Positions 15,531 to 24,259 of a stretch of 64,000 nt of DNA are shown here, piece after piece. The position numbers and the translations under genes are program-made. The first letter of the stretch is position 1; the number at the start of each line of letters is the position of its first letter. This DNA comes from Myxococcota bacterium (GTDB lineage: Bacteria; Myxococcota_A; UBA796), in contig JAQXDW010000074.1 of NCBI GenBank assembly GCA_029251165.1, positions 186,001 through 250,000 of the forward strand, given 5' to 3'. The notes under the pieces were generated by a model. It ran no database searches. It was not told the DNA's origin and saw nothing but the letters and a program-made list of their open reading frames with translations.

Positions 15531-16645
15531 GTGCACTCTCGCTTGAAATTACCGCCACTGCTGGTGCTGCACGCACCGGGGTCCTGACCACCACTCACGG
15601 CACCGCGCAGACTCCAGCGTTCATGCCAGTGGGAACCTATGGTTCCGTCAAGGGAATGACCCCTCAGGACCTTCGCGGGCTCGGTGCAGAGATTGTCTTG
15701 AGCAACGCCATGCACCTCTGGGTGCGGCCAGGCCACGAAGCCATCGGCGCGATGGGTGGGCTGCACAGCTTCATGGGCTGGGATGGACCCATCCTCACCG
15801 ACTCCGGCGGCTATCAGATCTTCAGCCTCAAGGACTACATCAAGATCTCCGAGAAGTCCGTTCGGTTCCGTGCCCCCCTCGATGGGCAGTACCGCATCAT
15901 CACCCCAGAGCTGTGCGTCGAGATCCAGGAGACCCTGGGCGTGGACATGGCGATGGCATTTGATGAGTGCATCGAGTGGCCGGCGGATCGCGATCGGGTC
16001 GCAAGCAGCACGGCACGAACGACCCGGTGGCTCAAGCGCTGCATCGCCGCCCGCAAGAAGCCGGAGACCACCGCCCTGCTCGGCATCGTCCAGGGAGGCT
16101 TCTACGAAGACATGCGCATTGCACATGCCCAGGAGATTGTAGAGCTTGGCCTCGATGCCTACGCCGTTGGGGGGCTGAGCGTTGGGGAGCCCCGAGACGA
16201 TTTGTTTGGCATGGTCGAGGTCGTCACCCCCCACCTGCCCGCAGACAAGATCCGCTACCTCATGGGGGTCGGCTACCCCATCGATCTCATCGATGGAGTC
16301 ATGCGCGGCGTTGACATCTTTGACTGTGTCTTGCCGACTCGCAGCGGGCGAACCGGGCGCATCTTTACCAGCGAAGGTGTGCTCAACATCAAGAACGCGA
16401 AGCACCGTGATGATCCTTCTCCGTTGGATGCCTCCTGTACGTGTTACACGTGCCGCTCGTTTGGCCGGGCCTACCTCCGGCACCTGTTCATCTCCAACGA
16501 GATCCTTGCCCCGCGGCTGCTTACCCTGCACAACCTGACCTTCTACCAGAGACTCATGGCACGCATTCGGGCGGCGATTGTCGAGGGGGAGGCGGCGCTG
16601 GCAGCGCTGAGGCGCGAGGCTACAGGCTGGTCTCAGCCCGTCTGA
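15527..16645 (+). CDS. tgt: queuine/preQ1 tRNA-guanine transglycosylase
   Basis: This 372-residue enzyme exchanges guanine-34 of GUN-anticodon tRNAs for preQ1. The general-acid Asp is in DSGGYQIFSL, the nucleophile region is in IFDCVLPTRSGRTG, and the zinc site is CTCYTCRSF followed by a downstream His (RAYLRHLF). Length and order match bacterial Tgt throughout. The start is ATG at 15527, overlapping the queA stop (ATGA), which fits coupled translation in the queA-tgt-yajC-secDF order common in proteobacteria. It acts in the cytoplasm. Confidence 0.97.
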   Translation: MSALSLEITATAGAARTGVLTTTHGTAQTPAFMPVGTYGSVKGMTPQDLRGLGAEIVLSNAMHLWVRPGHEAIGAMGGLHSFMGWDGPILTDSGGYQIFSLKDYIKISEKSVRFRAPLDGQYRIITPELCVEIQETLGVDMAMAFDECIEWPADRDRVASSTARTTRWLKRCIAARKKPETTALLGIVQGGFYEDMRIAHAQEIVELGLDAYAVGGLSVGEPRDDLFGMVEVVTPHLPADKIRYLMGVGYPIDLIDGVMRGVDIFDCVLPTRSGRTGRIFTSEGVLNIKNAKHRDDPSPLDASCTCYTCRSFGRAYLRHLFISNEILAPRLLTLHNLTFYQRLMARIRAAIVEGEAALAALRREATGWSQPV

Positions 16646-16671
16646 GGCACCCGGAATCCTGAGGACACTCT

Positions 16672-17004
16672 ATGACCATTACGCCCTTCATCGCCCAGGC
16701 GGCACAGCAGATATCCCCCATGGATGGTCTGCTTCAGACCGCCCCGATGATCATCTTTTTCATCGCAATCTTCTACTTCATCGTCATCCGGCCGCAGCAG
16801 AAAGAGCAGCAGGAACATGACAAGCTCCTTGCCTCACTCCAGAAGGGTGACAAGGTTGTCACGAAATCCGGTCTGCATGGTGAGATCCATGAGGTCGGAG
16901 ATGGAGTCATTGTGCTGAAAATCGCGGAGAAGACCCGGGTGACCATGGACACGTCTGCCGTAAAGGGCAAAGCCACTGCCGGTGCTGTCGAGAACAAGAG
17001 CTAA
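16672..17004 (+). CDS. yajC: preprotein translocase accessory subunit YajC
   Basis: This 110-residue protein has a single N-terminal membrane helix (APMIIFFIAIFYFIVIRP, about 24-41), followed by the family signature RPQQKEQQEHDKLLASLQKG and a small soluble domain (GDKVVTKSGLHGEIHEVG). YajC associates with SecDF and the SecYEG channel. It lies 26 bases after tgt and 12 bases before secD, the usual operon position. Confidence 0.95.
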   Translation: MTITPFIAQAAQQISPMDGLLQTAPMIIFFIAIFYFIVIRPQQKEQQEHDKLLASLQKGDKVVTKSGLHGEIHEVGDGVIVLKIAEKTRVTMDTSAVKGKATAGAVENKS

Positions 17005-17016
17005 GGAGCTGTGGGG

Positions 17017-18807
17017 ATGTCTGGAGCCTGGTGGACCCGAGTGGTCATCATTTTTCTCGCGGTGGTCTGGGGAGCTTGGATGCTCATTCCGACCATCATA
17101 GCGCCGTCTGCGGCTGAACGTGCCGCTGCAAGTGCTGAGGAGCTGAACAACGCTTCCAGTGGCACTGAGGGTGAGGCGGAGGTCGAGGAGCCCGAGGAGT
17201 GGTGGGACTCACTGCTCCCCGCTGCGCAGCTCAGCCTCGGACTCGACCTGCAGGGCGGCATCGACATGACGCTGCAGGTCGAGGTCGCTGAGGCGGTCAT
17301 CTCCTCCGTCCAGCGCGACATCGCGCCGCTCAAAGACACGGCAGAGAACGAGGGCATCTTCCTCGGCAACGTCCGCCGGGCCACCGGCGAGCCGACCCTG
17401 CTCTTTCAGGTCACTGAGGACTTCACCCTCGGTGAGCTGACGGCGTTCATGGAGAAGAAGTTTGCCGGGTATGAGTACGCCAACAGCCGCGATGGCGTCG
17501 ATGGAGAGCAGTACGCCTTCACCGTCACTGAGGTTGAGTCACAGGGAATCCGCGAGCGCGCGGTCGAGCAGGCGCTCGAGACCCTCCGCTCCCGCATCGA
17601 TGAGACCGGTGTCAAGGAGCCCTCCATTGTCCTGAAGGGCGGCAACCGCATCAACATCCAGCTCCCCGGCATCGACGACCCGGAGACCGCCATCAACGCC
17701 ATCGGCACCGCTGCCGTCCTGGAGTTCATGCTGGTCGACGAGGACGTGATGAAGCAGGAGGGGGATATCCTCCGCGGAATCCTCGATGCAGAGACCGAGC
17801 TGGCTCCAGAGATCTTCGTCGACGATGAAGCCCTCTCTGAGCACCTTCGGCAGAACGGGATCATCCCGTCCAACACGCTCCTGATGTGGGAGTACAGCAA
17901 GGACGTGGAGACCAAGAAGGACGCCCGCACCGAGCGGTTCTTCGTGCTCAAGGATGAGATCATCCTCACGGGTGATGACATCAACGATGCATCGGTCGCC
18001 ATTGACCAGTACAACCAGCCCTACACCGCGCTGGAGTTCAAGCCCCGCGGCGGCAAGATCTTCGCCGACGTCACCGGCGAGAATGTGGGTCGACGGTTCG
18101 CCATCGTCCTCGACAACAAGATCTCATCGGCACCGAACATTCGCGAGAAGATCGGCGGCGGTCGGGCCAGCATTGAGTCTGGCGTCAACGACTACAACCT
18201 CGCTCTCCAGGAGGCCAGCGTGCTCTCTCTGGTGCTGCGGACCGGTGCCCTGCCGGCTCCGGTGACCATCGGCGAGATTCGTCAGGTCGGTGCGAGCCTC
18301 GGTGAGGATGCCATCGAGGCTGGTAAGCAAGCCACCGTGGTCGGCTTTGGCCTCGTGCTTGCGTTCATGGTCGTCTACTACCGCAAGGCCGGAATGGTCT
18401 CAGTGATCGCGCTGATGAGCAACATCCTCCTGGTCTTTGCACTGCTGGCCGGTGCAGGGGCGACCCTGACCCTTCCGGGGATCGCAGGCATCGCGCTGAC
18501 CATTGGTATGGCGGTGGACTGCAACATCATCATCTACGAGCGGATCCGCGAGGAGCTGCGGCTGGGCAAGAACGCCCGTGCTGCGGTCGGAACTGGCTTT
18601 GACAAGGCGCTGCTGGCTGTCCTCGACGCCAACATCACCACCTTCATTGCTGGTGTCGTCCTCTACACCTACGGAACCGGTCCGATCAAGGGCTTCGCGG
18701 TCACACTGATGATCGGAATCATTACCACCCTGTTCACCGGCATCTTCGTCTCACGAACGATGATGGACTTCCTCACCCGGAAGGCCACTTCCCGGCTCTC
18801 GATTTAG
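17017..18807 (+). CDS. secD: protein translocase subunit SecD
   Basis: This 596-residue RND-family protein uses proton motive force to finish protein export. It has one N-terminal membrane helix (WWTRVVIIFLAVVWGAWML), the LSLGLDLQGGIDMTL motif near residue 75, a large periplasmic P1 region, and five further helices after the ALPAPVTIGEIRQVGASLG motif (about residues 410-430). The C-terminal core has GIAGIALTIGMAVDCNIIIYERIREEL, the conserved Asp-containing motif. The start is taken as ATG at 17017, with GGAG eight bases upstream; a GTG at 17011 is too close to that site. Its partner secF follows after 9 bases. Confidence 0.97.
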   Translation: MSGAWWTRVVIIFLAVVWGAWMLIPTIIAPSAAERAAASAEELNNASSGTEGEAEVEEPEEWWDSLLPAAQLSLGLDLQGGIDMTLQVEVAEAVISSVQRDIAPLKDTAENEGIFLGNVRRATGEPTLLFQVTEDFTLGELTAFMEKKFAGYEYANSRDGVDGEQYAFTVTEVESQGIRERAVEQALETLRSRIDETGVKEPSIVLKGGNRINIQLPGIDDPETAINAIGTAAVLEFMLVDEDVMKQEGDILRGILDAETELAPEIFVDDEALSEHLRQNGIIPSNTLLMWEYSKDVETKKDARTERFFVLKDEIILTGDDINDASVAIDQYNQPYTALEFKPRGGKIFADVTGENVGRRFAIVLDNKISSAPNIREKIGGGRASIESGVNDYNLALQEASVLSLVLRTGALPAPVTIGEIRQVGASLGEDAIEAGKQATVVGFGLVLAFMVVYYRKAGMVSVIALMSNILLVFALLAGAGATLTLPGIAGIALTIGMAVDCNIIIYERIREELRLGKNARAAVGTGFDKALLAVLDANITTFIAGVVLYTYGTGPIKGFAVTLMIGIITTLFTGIFVSRTMMDFLTRKATSRLSI

Positions 18808-18816
18808 GGATCAGGC

Positions 18817-20100
18817 ATGCAGTTCATTAAACCCGGCACTCGAATCGACTTTGTCGGCAAGCGAGCCATTGCCGCGGTCTTCTCCGCACTCCTCGTCATC
18901 GTCTCCATCGCCCTGTTCTTGGTGCAGGGACCGAACTGGGGCATCGACTTCACCGGCGGAAACGAGATCCAGGTCCAGTTCGTCGAGTCTCTCCCGGCGG
19001 GCAGCGCGTCGGTCGCGAGCAGCGAGCGCGTTCCGCTCGGTCAGGCGGTGCCCATCGGGGACCTCCGCGGTGCTCTGGAGAACCTCGGGGTCAGCGGCGA
19101 CTCGGTCCAGCAGCTTGGTGCGCCCGAAGAGAACCGGTTCTCAGTTCGGATTCAGGATCCCACCTTCGGCACCGAGGGTGTCGAGGACGAGATCGTTGCG
19201 GCGCTGGTGGCAAAGTTCAGCGCTGACTGGGGCAAAGTGAACAACTTCGTCGCAGAGATCGGCTCCAAGGCCACGGTGGAATTCAATTCCCCCACGCCCG
19301 TCGCTGAGATCAAGGATGCGATCAAGGGCATCGACGGTGCCCGCGTTCGCAAGGCGCCTGACGACAACTCCTTCTACATCGAGCTGCCAGGACTCTCCTC
19401 CAAGATCACCGACAGCATCAGGACGGAGATGGGCGGGCGGGACTTTATCACCCTCTCCACGGACTCGGTCGGCCCCAAGGTTGGTGGTGAGCTGCGCAAG
19501 CAGGGCTTCATCGCCATCGCCTCGACGCTGGCCCTCATCCTGGTCTACGTCGCGTTTCGCTTCGATCTGGCGTTCGCACCGGGTGCAGTCCTCGCGCTGT
19601 TTCACGACGTGACCATCGTTGTGGGAATCTTCGTCCTGACCCAGCGTGAGTTCAACCTCCCGATGATCGGCGCCCTGCTGACGATCATCGGCTACTCGCT
19701 CAACGACACCATCGTCATCTACGACCGGATCCGAGAGAACATGACCCGCTATCGTCGGCGCGACATGGCTCAGCTCATCAACGACTCGATCAACGAGACC
19801 ATGAGCCGGACCCTGGCCACCTCGCTGACCACGGCGCTGGGTATGACCGCGTTCCTGCTCCTCGGCGGGCCCGTCATCGAGACCTTCGCGCTCGCGATCC
19901 TCATCGGTGTCTTCGTGGGTACCTACTCCACCATCTTCGTCGCCAGCCCGACGATCCTGGTCATGCAGGACCTCCGCCCGCACCTCGAGAAGCTCTTCTC
20001 GCCGCTGAGCAGCGATGAGCCTGATGAGGGAGAAGGAGAAGAGGGAGAGGCTCTGACTGCGACCGAGCAGCGGCGCCGCGCCCGCCAGGGCGAGCCCTGA
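18817..20100 (+). CDS. secF: protein translocase subunit SecF
   Basis: This 427-residue partner of SecD has six membrane helices. The first is followed by GIDFTGGNEIQVQF (about 46-59). The hallmark SVGPKVGGELRKQG precedes the helix block, and GYSLNDTIVIYDRIRENM plus NETMSRTLATSLTT mark the conserved cytoplasm-facing core. The 45-residue C-terminal tail is acidic then basic (DEPDEGEGEEGE to RRRARQGEP), longer than in many SecF proteins and probably disordered. Confidence 0.97.
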   Translation: MQFIKPGTRIDFVGKRAIAAVFSALLVIVSIALFLVQGPNWGIDFTGGNEIQVQFVESLPAGSASVASSERVPLGQAVPIGDLRGALENLGVSGDSVQQLGAPEENRFSVRIQDPTFGTEGVEDEIVAALVAKFSADWGKVNNFVAEIGSKATVEFNSPTPVAEIKDAIKGIDGARVRKAPDDNSFYIELPGLSSKITDSIRTEMGGRDFITLSTDSVGPKVGGELRKQGFIAIASTLALILVYVAFRFDLAFAPGAVLALFHDVTIVVGIFVLTQREFNLPMIGALLTIIGYSLNDTIVIYDRIRENMTRYRRRDMAQLINDSINETMSRTLATSLTTALGMTAFLLLGGPVIETFALAILIGVFVGTYSTIFVASPTILVMQDLRPHLEKLFSPLSSDEPDEGEGEEGEALTATEQRRRARQGEP

Positions 20101-20174
20101 TCCGAAGTGCACGGAATACCGGCACCCTCTACCGACTTATCGCTACACTACCCGGTCCCCTGAAGACACCAGAC

Positions 20175-20462
20175 ATGACGAAATCAGAGCTCATTGATGC
20201 GCTTGCTGAGCGCAGGAACCTCTCTCGCCGCGTGGCCGAGGAGGTGGTCAACATCATCTTCGACCAGATGAAGTCTACCCTCATGGACGGGAACCGGATC
20301 GAGATTCGTGGCTTTGGAAGCTTCAAGGTCGAGGACTACGAAGGGTATATCGGTCGCAATCCGAGAACTCGTCAGCAGATCTTGGTTCCATCCAAGCGAC
20401 TGCCGAAGTTTAAGACCAGTAAGCTCTTGCATGCCCGGCTCAATGCGGGGCTGGAGGGATAA
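20175..20462 (+). CDS. HU/IHF family DNA-binding protein
   Basis: This 95-residue member of the DNA-bending HU/IHF family has the signature IEIRGFGSFKVEDYEGYIGRNPRTRQQILVP, with the arm proline in the usual place. The N-terminus MTKSELIDALAERRNLS resembles IHF-beta more than HU. It forms dimers that bend DNA. It lies 74 bases after secF and overlaps the next gene by one base (TAATG), so the downstream secreted protein is probably cotranslated. Confidence 0.93.
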   Translation: MTKSELIDALAERRNLSRRVAEEVVNIIFDQMKSTLMDGNRIEIRGFGSFKVEDYEGYIGRNPRTRQQILVPSKRLPKFKTSKLLHARLNAGLEG

Positions 20463-21007
20463 TGAACAGCCTGCTCGCGCTCTCACTTCTCGCTGATGCC
20501 TTCGCTGGCGGTGTGCTCTATGTAAACGGGGTCAAGGCCGACGGACTGCGGGGTTTTGAGTTCCGCGATGTCGGCGTCCGCGTTGATGAGAACGGTGACA
20601 TCTGGGTTGATGCACCGAACTACAAGATCGAGGTCACTGGTGGAACGGTTGACTCAGACACTCCACCGGTCACGGCCGGGAAGTGGTGGCTGGTTACCCA
20701 GGACAACAACTCCGGCGAGCACAACCTTCAGGTCCTGGTCAACGGAACACTGGTGAAGGACGTAAAGTCGGGCGATGCCCAGGTGATTCTTGACCTCGCA
20801 CCCCACCTCAAGCAGGGTGAGAACACCATCCTCATCAATGCCCAGCCCAGCAACACACCCACCGGCGGTGATCTGATGATCTACGTCGGCGAGGGCAGCA
20901 ACAGCTCGGGCACGGTGTCAATGAGTCGTCCAGAGGTGGTCTACACCCGTCGAGCCAGCGACTCACCAAACGGTGGCAGTCGCAGCTACACTCTGAACGT
21001 TCCCTGA
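20462..21007 (+). CDS. small secreted protein of unknown function
   Basis: This 181-residue protein starts with a short uncharged signal-like segment (MNSLLALSLLADAFAGG). The mature part is predicted all-beta: GVLYVNGVKADGLRGFEF opens it, and QVLVNGTLVKDVKSGDAQVIL is a clear beta repeat in the middle. The end is Ser/Asn/Gly-rich. No catalytic motif or Cys pair is seen. The start codon overlaps the stop of the IHF/HU gene. I do not recognise the family; it looks like a periplasmic or envelope protein. Confidence 0.7.
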   Translation: MNSLLALSLLADAFAGGVLYVNGVKADGLRGFEFRDVGVRVDENGDIWVDAPNYKIEVTGGTVDSDTPPVTAGKWWLVTQDNNSGEHNLQVLVNGTLVKDVKSGDAQVILDLAPHLKQGENTILINAQPSNTPTGGDLMIYVGEGSNSSGTVSMSRPEVVYTRRASDSPNGGSRSYTLNVP

Positions 21008-21061
21008 CTCTCCTCAGAGTCCCACCGACAGATGAGCGGCCTGTGGGCTGTAGGAGTTCGG

Positions 21062-21802
21062 GTGTCTGATCAGCTGGAAGGTCGCAACCTCGTCATTGAG
21101 GTTCTCAAGCGCAAGCGTCGCAAGGTCCATCGGGTGCTGCTCGATGAGCGTGCGAAGCCCAACCCCAAGATCAACGAGCTTCTCTCGCTGGTTGAGAAGC
21201 ATGGCGTCGCGCTGCGCAGGGTAGAGCGGCGGAAGCTCGACGAGATGAGCCGCACAGGCGTCCACAACGGCGTCATCGCCATTGCTGAGCCGCACTATTG
21301 CTACACCGCACGTGAGCGCCTGGAGGAGCTGTTCTCTAAGGGGATCGATCCGTTCTTCATCCTCGCTGATGAGCTGAACTACGAGCAGAACCTCGGGGCG
21401 ATCCTTCGCAGCGCGATGGGAGCGGGGGTTCATGCGGTCGTGGTGCCCACCCGCCGTGGCAAGGGACTCACTCCGGTTGTGCAGCGCGTCGCGATGGGTG
21501 GAGCCGAGGAGGTCCCGGTGATCCGTGAGGGGCTCTCCAGCGTGCTGAAGGTCCTACGCAAGGAAGGCATCCGGATTGTCGGCGCAGACATGGACGGCGA
21601 GCCGTGCTGGAGTGTCCCGATGCGTGGCCCCATCGCCATGGTGCTCGGTGGAGAGCACAAGGGACTCACCTCGACCCTTCGCCACCGCTGTGATGCCATC
21701 GTCTCTGTGCCCCTCAAGCACAGCCTGGACTCTCTCAATGTCAGCGTCACTGCCGGGATCCTTATGTTTGAGAAGGTCCGCCAGGAGGCATCGGTCGGCT
21801 GA
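21062..21802 (+). CDS. rlmB: SpoU/TrmH family RNA 2'-O-ribose methyltransferase, probably 23S rRNA Gm2251 (RlmB)
   Basis: This 246-residue SPOUT methyltransferase. An N-terminal substrate-binding domain (LEGRNLVIEVLKRKRRKVHRV, about 1-75) precedes a knotted SAM domain with the three SpoU motifs: EQNLGAILRSA, AMVLGGEHKGL and VPLKHSLDSLNVSVTAGILMFE. RlmB modifies G2251 in the ribosomal P-loop; assignment to RlmB rather than another TrmH member rests on overall layout. I take GTG at 21062 as start, because TAGGAG is five bases upstream; an ATG at 21032 is in frame but lacks a ribosome site. Confidence 0.88.
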   Translation: MSDQLEGRNLVIEVLKRKRRKVHRVLLDERAKPNPKINELLSLVEKHGVALRRVERRKLDEMSRTGVHNGVIAIAEPHYCYTARERLEELFSKGIDPFFILADELNYEQNLGAILRSAMGAGVHAVVVPTRRGKGLTPVVQRVAMGGAEEVPVIREGLSSVLKVLRKEGIRIVGADMDGEPCWSVPMRGPIAMVLGGEHKGLTSTLRHRCDAIVSVPLKHSLDSLNVSVTAGILMFEKVRQEASVG

Positions 21803-21851
21803 CGGGCGAGGCCGGTTAGGCTCTGTCTGAAAACAGGAATCCAGTTCACAT

Positions 21852-23546
21852 ATGAACATCTTTGCCGCAGTTGCTCTGGTCGCCATCCTCGTGTTCATTC
21901 ACGAGTCTGGTCATTTCATCGTCGCGAAGCTCTGCGGCGTCCATGTCCAGGTGTTCTCGATTGGCTTTGGTCGTCGGCTCATCGGCTTTGAGTACGGTGG
22001 AACGGACTACCGGCTCTCGCTGCTGCCGTTTGGTGGCTACGTGATGATGGCGGGAGCGGATCCGTTCGGCTACGGCGACGAAGACGACGATCTGCTCGAT
22101 GATCCGGAGTCCTCGTTCATGCGTCGGCCGGTCTGGCAGCGCCTGCTGGTGATGATTGCCGGCCCGGGCTTCAACCTCATCCTCCCCATTGTGGTCTTCA
22201 CTGCCCTGTTCATGGCTGGTGAGCCCCAGCCTGCACCGATCATCGGCGACATCACCTCTGAAGCTCCTGCCGCGGAAGCCGGGATGCTGCCCGGTGATCG
22301 GATCGTCCGCGTTGGCGGTCAGGAGATCGCCACCTGGCTCGGCATGAGAGAGCAGATTGCCGGTCTGGGAGCGGGCACACACGAGATCGTCGTCGAGCGG
22401 AGCGGAGCGGAGCTGTCGCTCTCCGTGACCCTGACCGAGGAGGCCAGCAGCCGTCTCGGCATCTCGCACAGCCGCATCGACTCCATCATCGGCGTCGATG
22501 ACCCGACCTCTCCGGCGGGTTCTGCGGGGCTGAGGACCGGCGATCGCATCGTCGGGGTCAACGGTGCCGTGGTCGGAGACTGGGTGGAGCTGACCGCAGC
22601 GCTTCAGGCTGCCCTCCAGTCCGACACGCTGAGCCTCACCGTCGACCGGGCCGCGGAGACCTTCAGCGCGGACCTCAGTCAGACCCAGTGGGCCCCCCGA
22701 GACAACGGCGCCAACCAGCCCGCCACTGAGCGCTGGGGAATTGCTGCTGGCACCTTGTTTGTTGGAGAGGTCGGCGAGACGGCCAACGACTCTGGCGACG
22801 ACGTCTTCGCCGGCTGCTCACCTGGCCCGCCGCCGCCGCCCAGCCCGGCCTTCAGCTCTGGTATCGAGCCCGGCGATCGCTTCTTTCGGCTCGACGGAGA
22901 GCCCGTCCGGAGCTGGATCGATGTCCTCAACGGCGTGCAGGGCACCATGGAGGGGACTGGGGATGAGGCCACCGCACGCGCGCTGGCGGTTGAGCTGATC
23001 CGTGACGGAGAGCTCATCAGCCTCGACATCACCCCCAAGGTCATTCGAGACACCGACGCCGTCGGCCAGTACTACTACCGGCCGATCCTCGGTACGTCCC
23101 GCGGCGGCGGCTACGTCGATGGACCGACCACTCGGCAGTACTATCCGTTCACCCTCGCCATCTCTCGGGCCACCGAGGAGACCGTTCTCATCTCCGGGCT
23201 CATCATTGAGCAGCTCGGAAAGCTCATCACCAACGAGGCTGCCGTCGAGAAGAGCCTCGGCGGTCCAGTAGAGATCGTGCGGCAGGCCAGCGCAGCCGCA
23301 GAGAAAGGGCTGTTTACCTGGGCGAGGCTGATGGCGATGCTGTCCATCTCGCTGGGAATCATCAACCTCGTGCCGGTGCCCGTTCTCGATGGTGGACAGA
23401 TCCTGTTCTACCTCATCGAGGGCATCCGCGGCCGGCCGGTCTCTCATGTGGTGCGAGAGCGCGCCCAGCAGATCGGTGTGCTGTTCCTGGTCCTGCTCAT
23501 GCTCATGGTGCTGGTGTTTGACATCCGACGCCTGCTGGTCGGCTGA
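21852..23546 (+). CDS. rseP: RseP-type site-2 intramembrane metalloprotease
   Basis: This 564-residue inner-membrane protease. The first helix holds the zinc motif FIHESGHFIVAKL (HExxH, about residues 16-20) and a later helix holds NLVPVPVLDGG with the third ligand Asp. Between them lie PDZ domains; the GMLPGDRIVRVGGQEI and GLRTGDRIVGVNGAVV stretches are clear, and a third, PDZ-like segment is at about 330-380. The protein is longer than E. coli RseP (450), mainly through the extra PDZ and a Gly/Pro-rich loop near 325. RseP cuts anti-sigma factors and signal-peptide remnants. It is followed, with a one-base overlap, by tsaB. Confidence 0.95.
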   Translation: MNIFAAVALVAILVFIHESGHFIVAKLCGVHVQVFSIGFGRRLIGFEYGGTDYRLSLLPFGGYVMMAGADPFGYGDEDDDLLDDPESSFMRRPVWQRLLVMIAGPGFNLILPIVVFTALFMAGEPQPAPIIGDITSEAPAAEAGMLPGDRIVRVGGQEIATWLGMREQIAGLGAGTHEIVVERSGAELSLSVTLTEEASSRLGISHSRIDSIIGVDDPTSPAGSAGLRTGDRIVGVNGAVVGDWVELTAALQAALQSDTLSLTVDRAAETFSADLSQTQWAPRDNGANQPATERWGIAAGTLFVGEVGETANDSGDDVFAGCSPGPPPPPSPAFSSGIEPGDRFFRLDGEPVRSWIDVLNGVQGTMEGTGDEATARALAVELIRDGELISLDITPKVIRDTDAVGQYYYRPILGTSRGGGYVDGPTTRQYYPFTLAISRATEETVLISGLIIEQLGKLITNEAAVEKSLGGPVEIVRQASAAAEKGLFTWARLMAMLSISLGIINLVPVPVLDGGQILFYLIEGIRGRPVSHVVRERAQQIGVLFLVLLMLMVLVFDIRRLLVG

Positions 23547-24214
23547 TGGGCTGTGTGCTCGGAATCGACACCGCAGGTCCGGTGGTTGGCGCTGCGGTCT
23601 GGCATCCTGGCTGGGTCGAGAGCTGGTCGGCGCGGGTCGTACGCAAGGCCGACGGTGTCTTGATGCCGGCCATCGCTGAGCTGCTCTCCACCGTGGGATC
23701 CATTGATCTCGTCGCGGTCTCGATTGGCCCAGGTGCCTTCACCAGCCTCCGGGTTGGCGTCTCGATGGCGCTGGGAATTGCGATGTCTCGGGATGTCCCG
23801 GTCGTTGCCGTTTCCTCCCTCGCTGCACGCGCCGCGTGTGCGGGACAGGCTCGAACCCTGTCGCTGCTTGATGCGCGCAAGGGGCGGGTCTATGCCGGGC
23901 TGTTTGATGCCTCAGGCGACCTGCCGCTCCTCATCGGAGCAGAGCACGACGTTTTGCTGTCCGAGGTGGTACCGGAGGGCGCCTTCGTCGCTGTGGGGGA
24001 GGGGGCCCTGGTCTTTGCCGACGAGATCGCCGCAGCCGGCGGTCAGGTCAGCCCGGATGCTGGGCGCTGCCCTGCAGATGAGGTCGCCCGGCTTGGAATG
24101 ATGATGCGTGCGGATGCTTCCGACCCTGGACAAGTCGCCCTGCGTTATCTGCGACCACCGGATGCGAACGTTCCGGGAAGCCTCGGCAAGACGATCGGCA
24201 ACCGAGCGACCTGA
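23546..24214 (+). CDS. tsaB: TsaB, tRNA threonylcarbamoyladenosine biosynthesis protein
   Basis: This 222-residue ASKHA-fold protein. The N-terminal phosphate-like segment GIDTAGPVVGAAVW and the signature SIGPGAFTSLRVGVSMALGIA (about 60-80) identify TsaB, which scaffolds TsaD in making the t6A base of ANN-decoding tRNAs. The C-terminal half (RKGRVYAGLFDASG to RYLRPPDAN) is typical of the family, ending in the YLRPP-like motif. It overlaps rseP by one base (TGATG). Confidence 0.92.
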   Translation: MGCVLGIDTAGPVVGAAVWHPGWVESWSARVVRKADGVLMPAIAELLSTVGSIDLVAVSIGPGAFTSLRVGVSMALGIAMSRDVPVVAVSSLAARAACAGQARTLSLLDARKGRVYAGLFDASGDLPLLIGAEHDVLLSEVVPEGAFVAVGEGALVFADEIAAAGGQVSPDAGRCPADEVARLGMMMRADASDPGQVALRYLRPPDANVPGSLGKTIGNRAT

Positions 24215-24218
24215 GCTG

Positions 24219-24230
24219 CGCACCGGTGCG
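24219..24230. repeat. perfect 12-base palindrome CGCACCGGTGCG
   Basis: It lies five bases after the tsaB stop and 29 bases before the next start. It could be a hairpin in the mRNA or a dimeric operator. There is no T run, so it is not a standard terminator. Confidence 0.4.
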
Positions 24231-24259
24231 AGACAACATCGACTGTAGGAGTGGATACA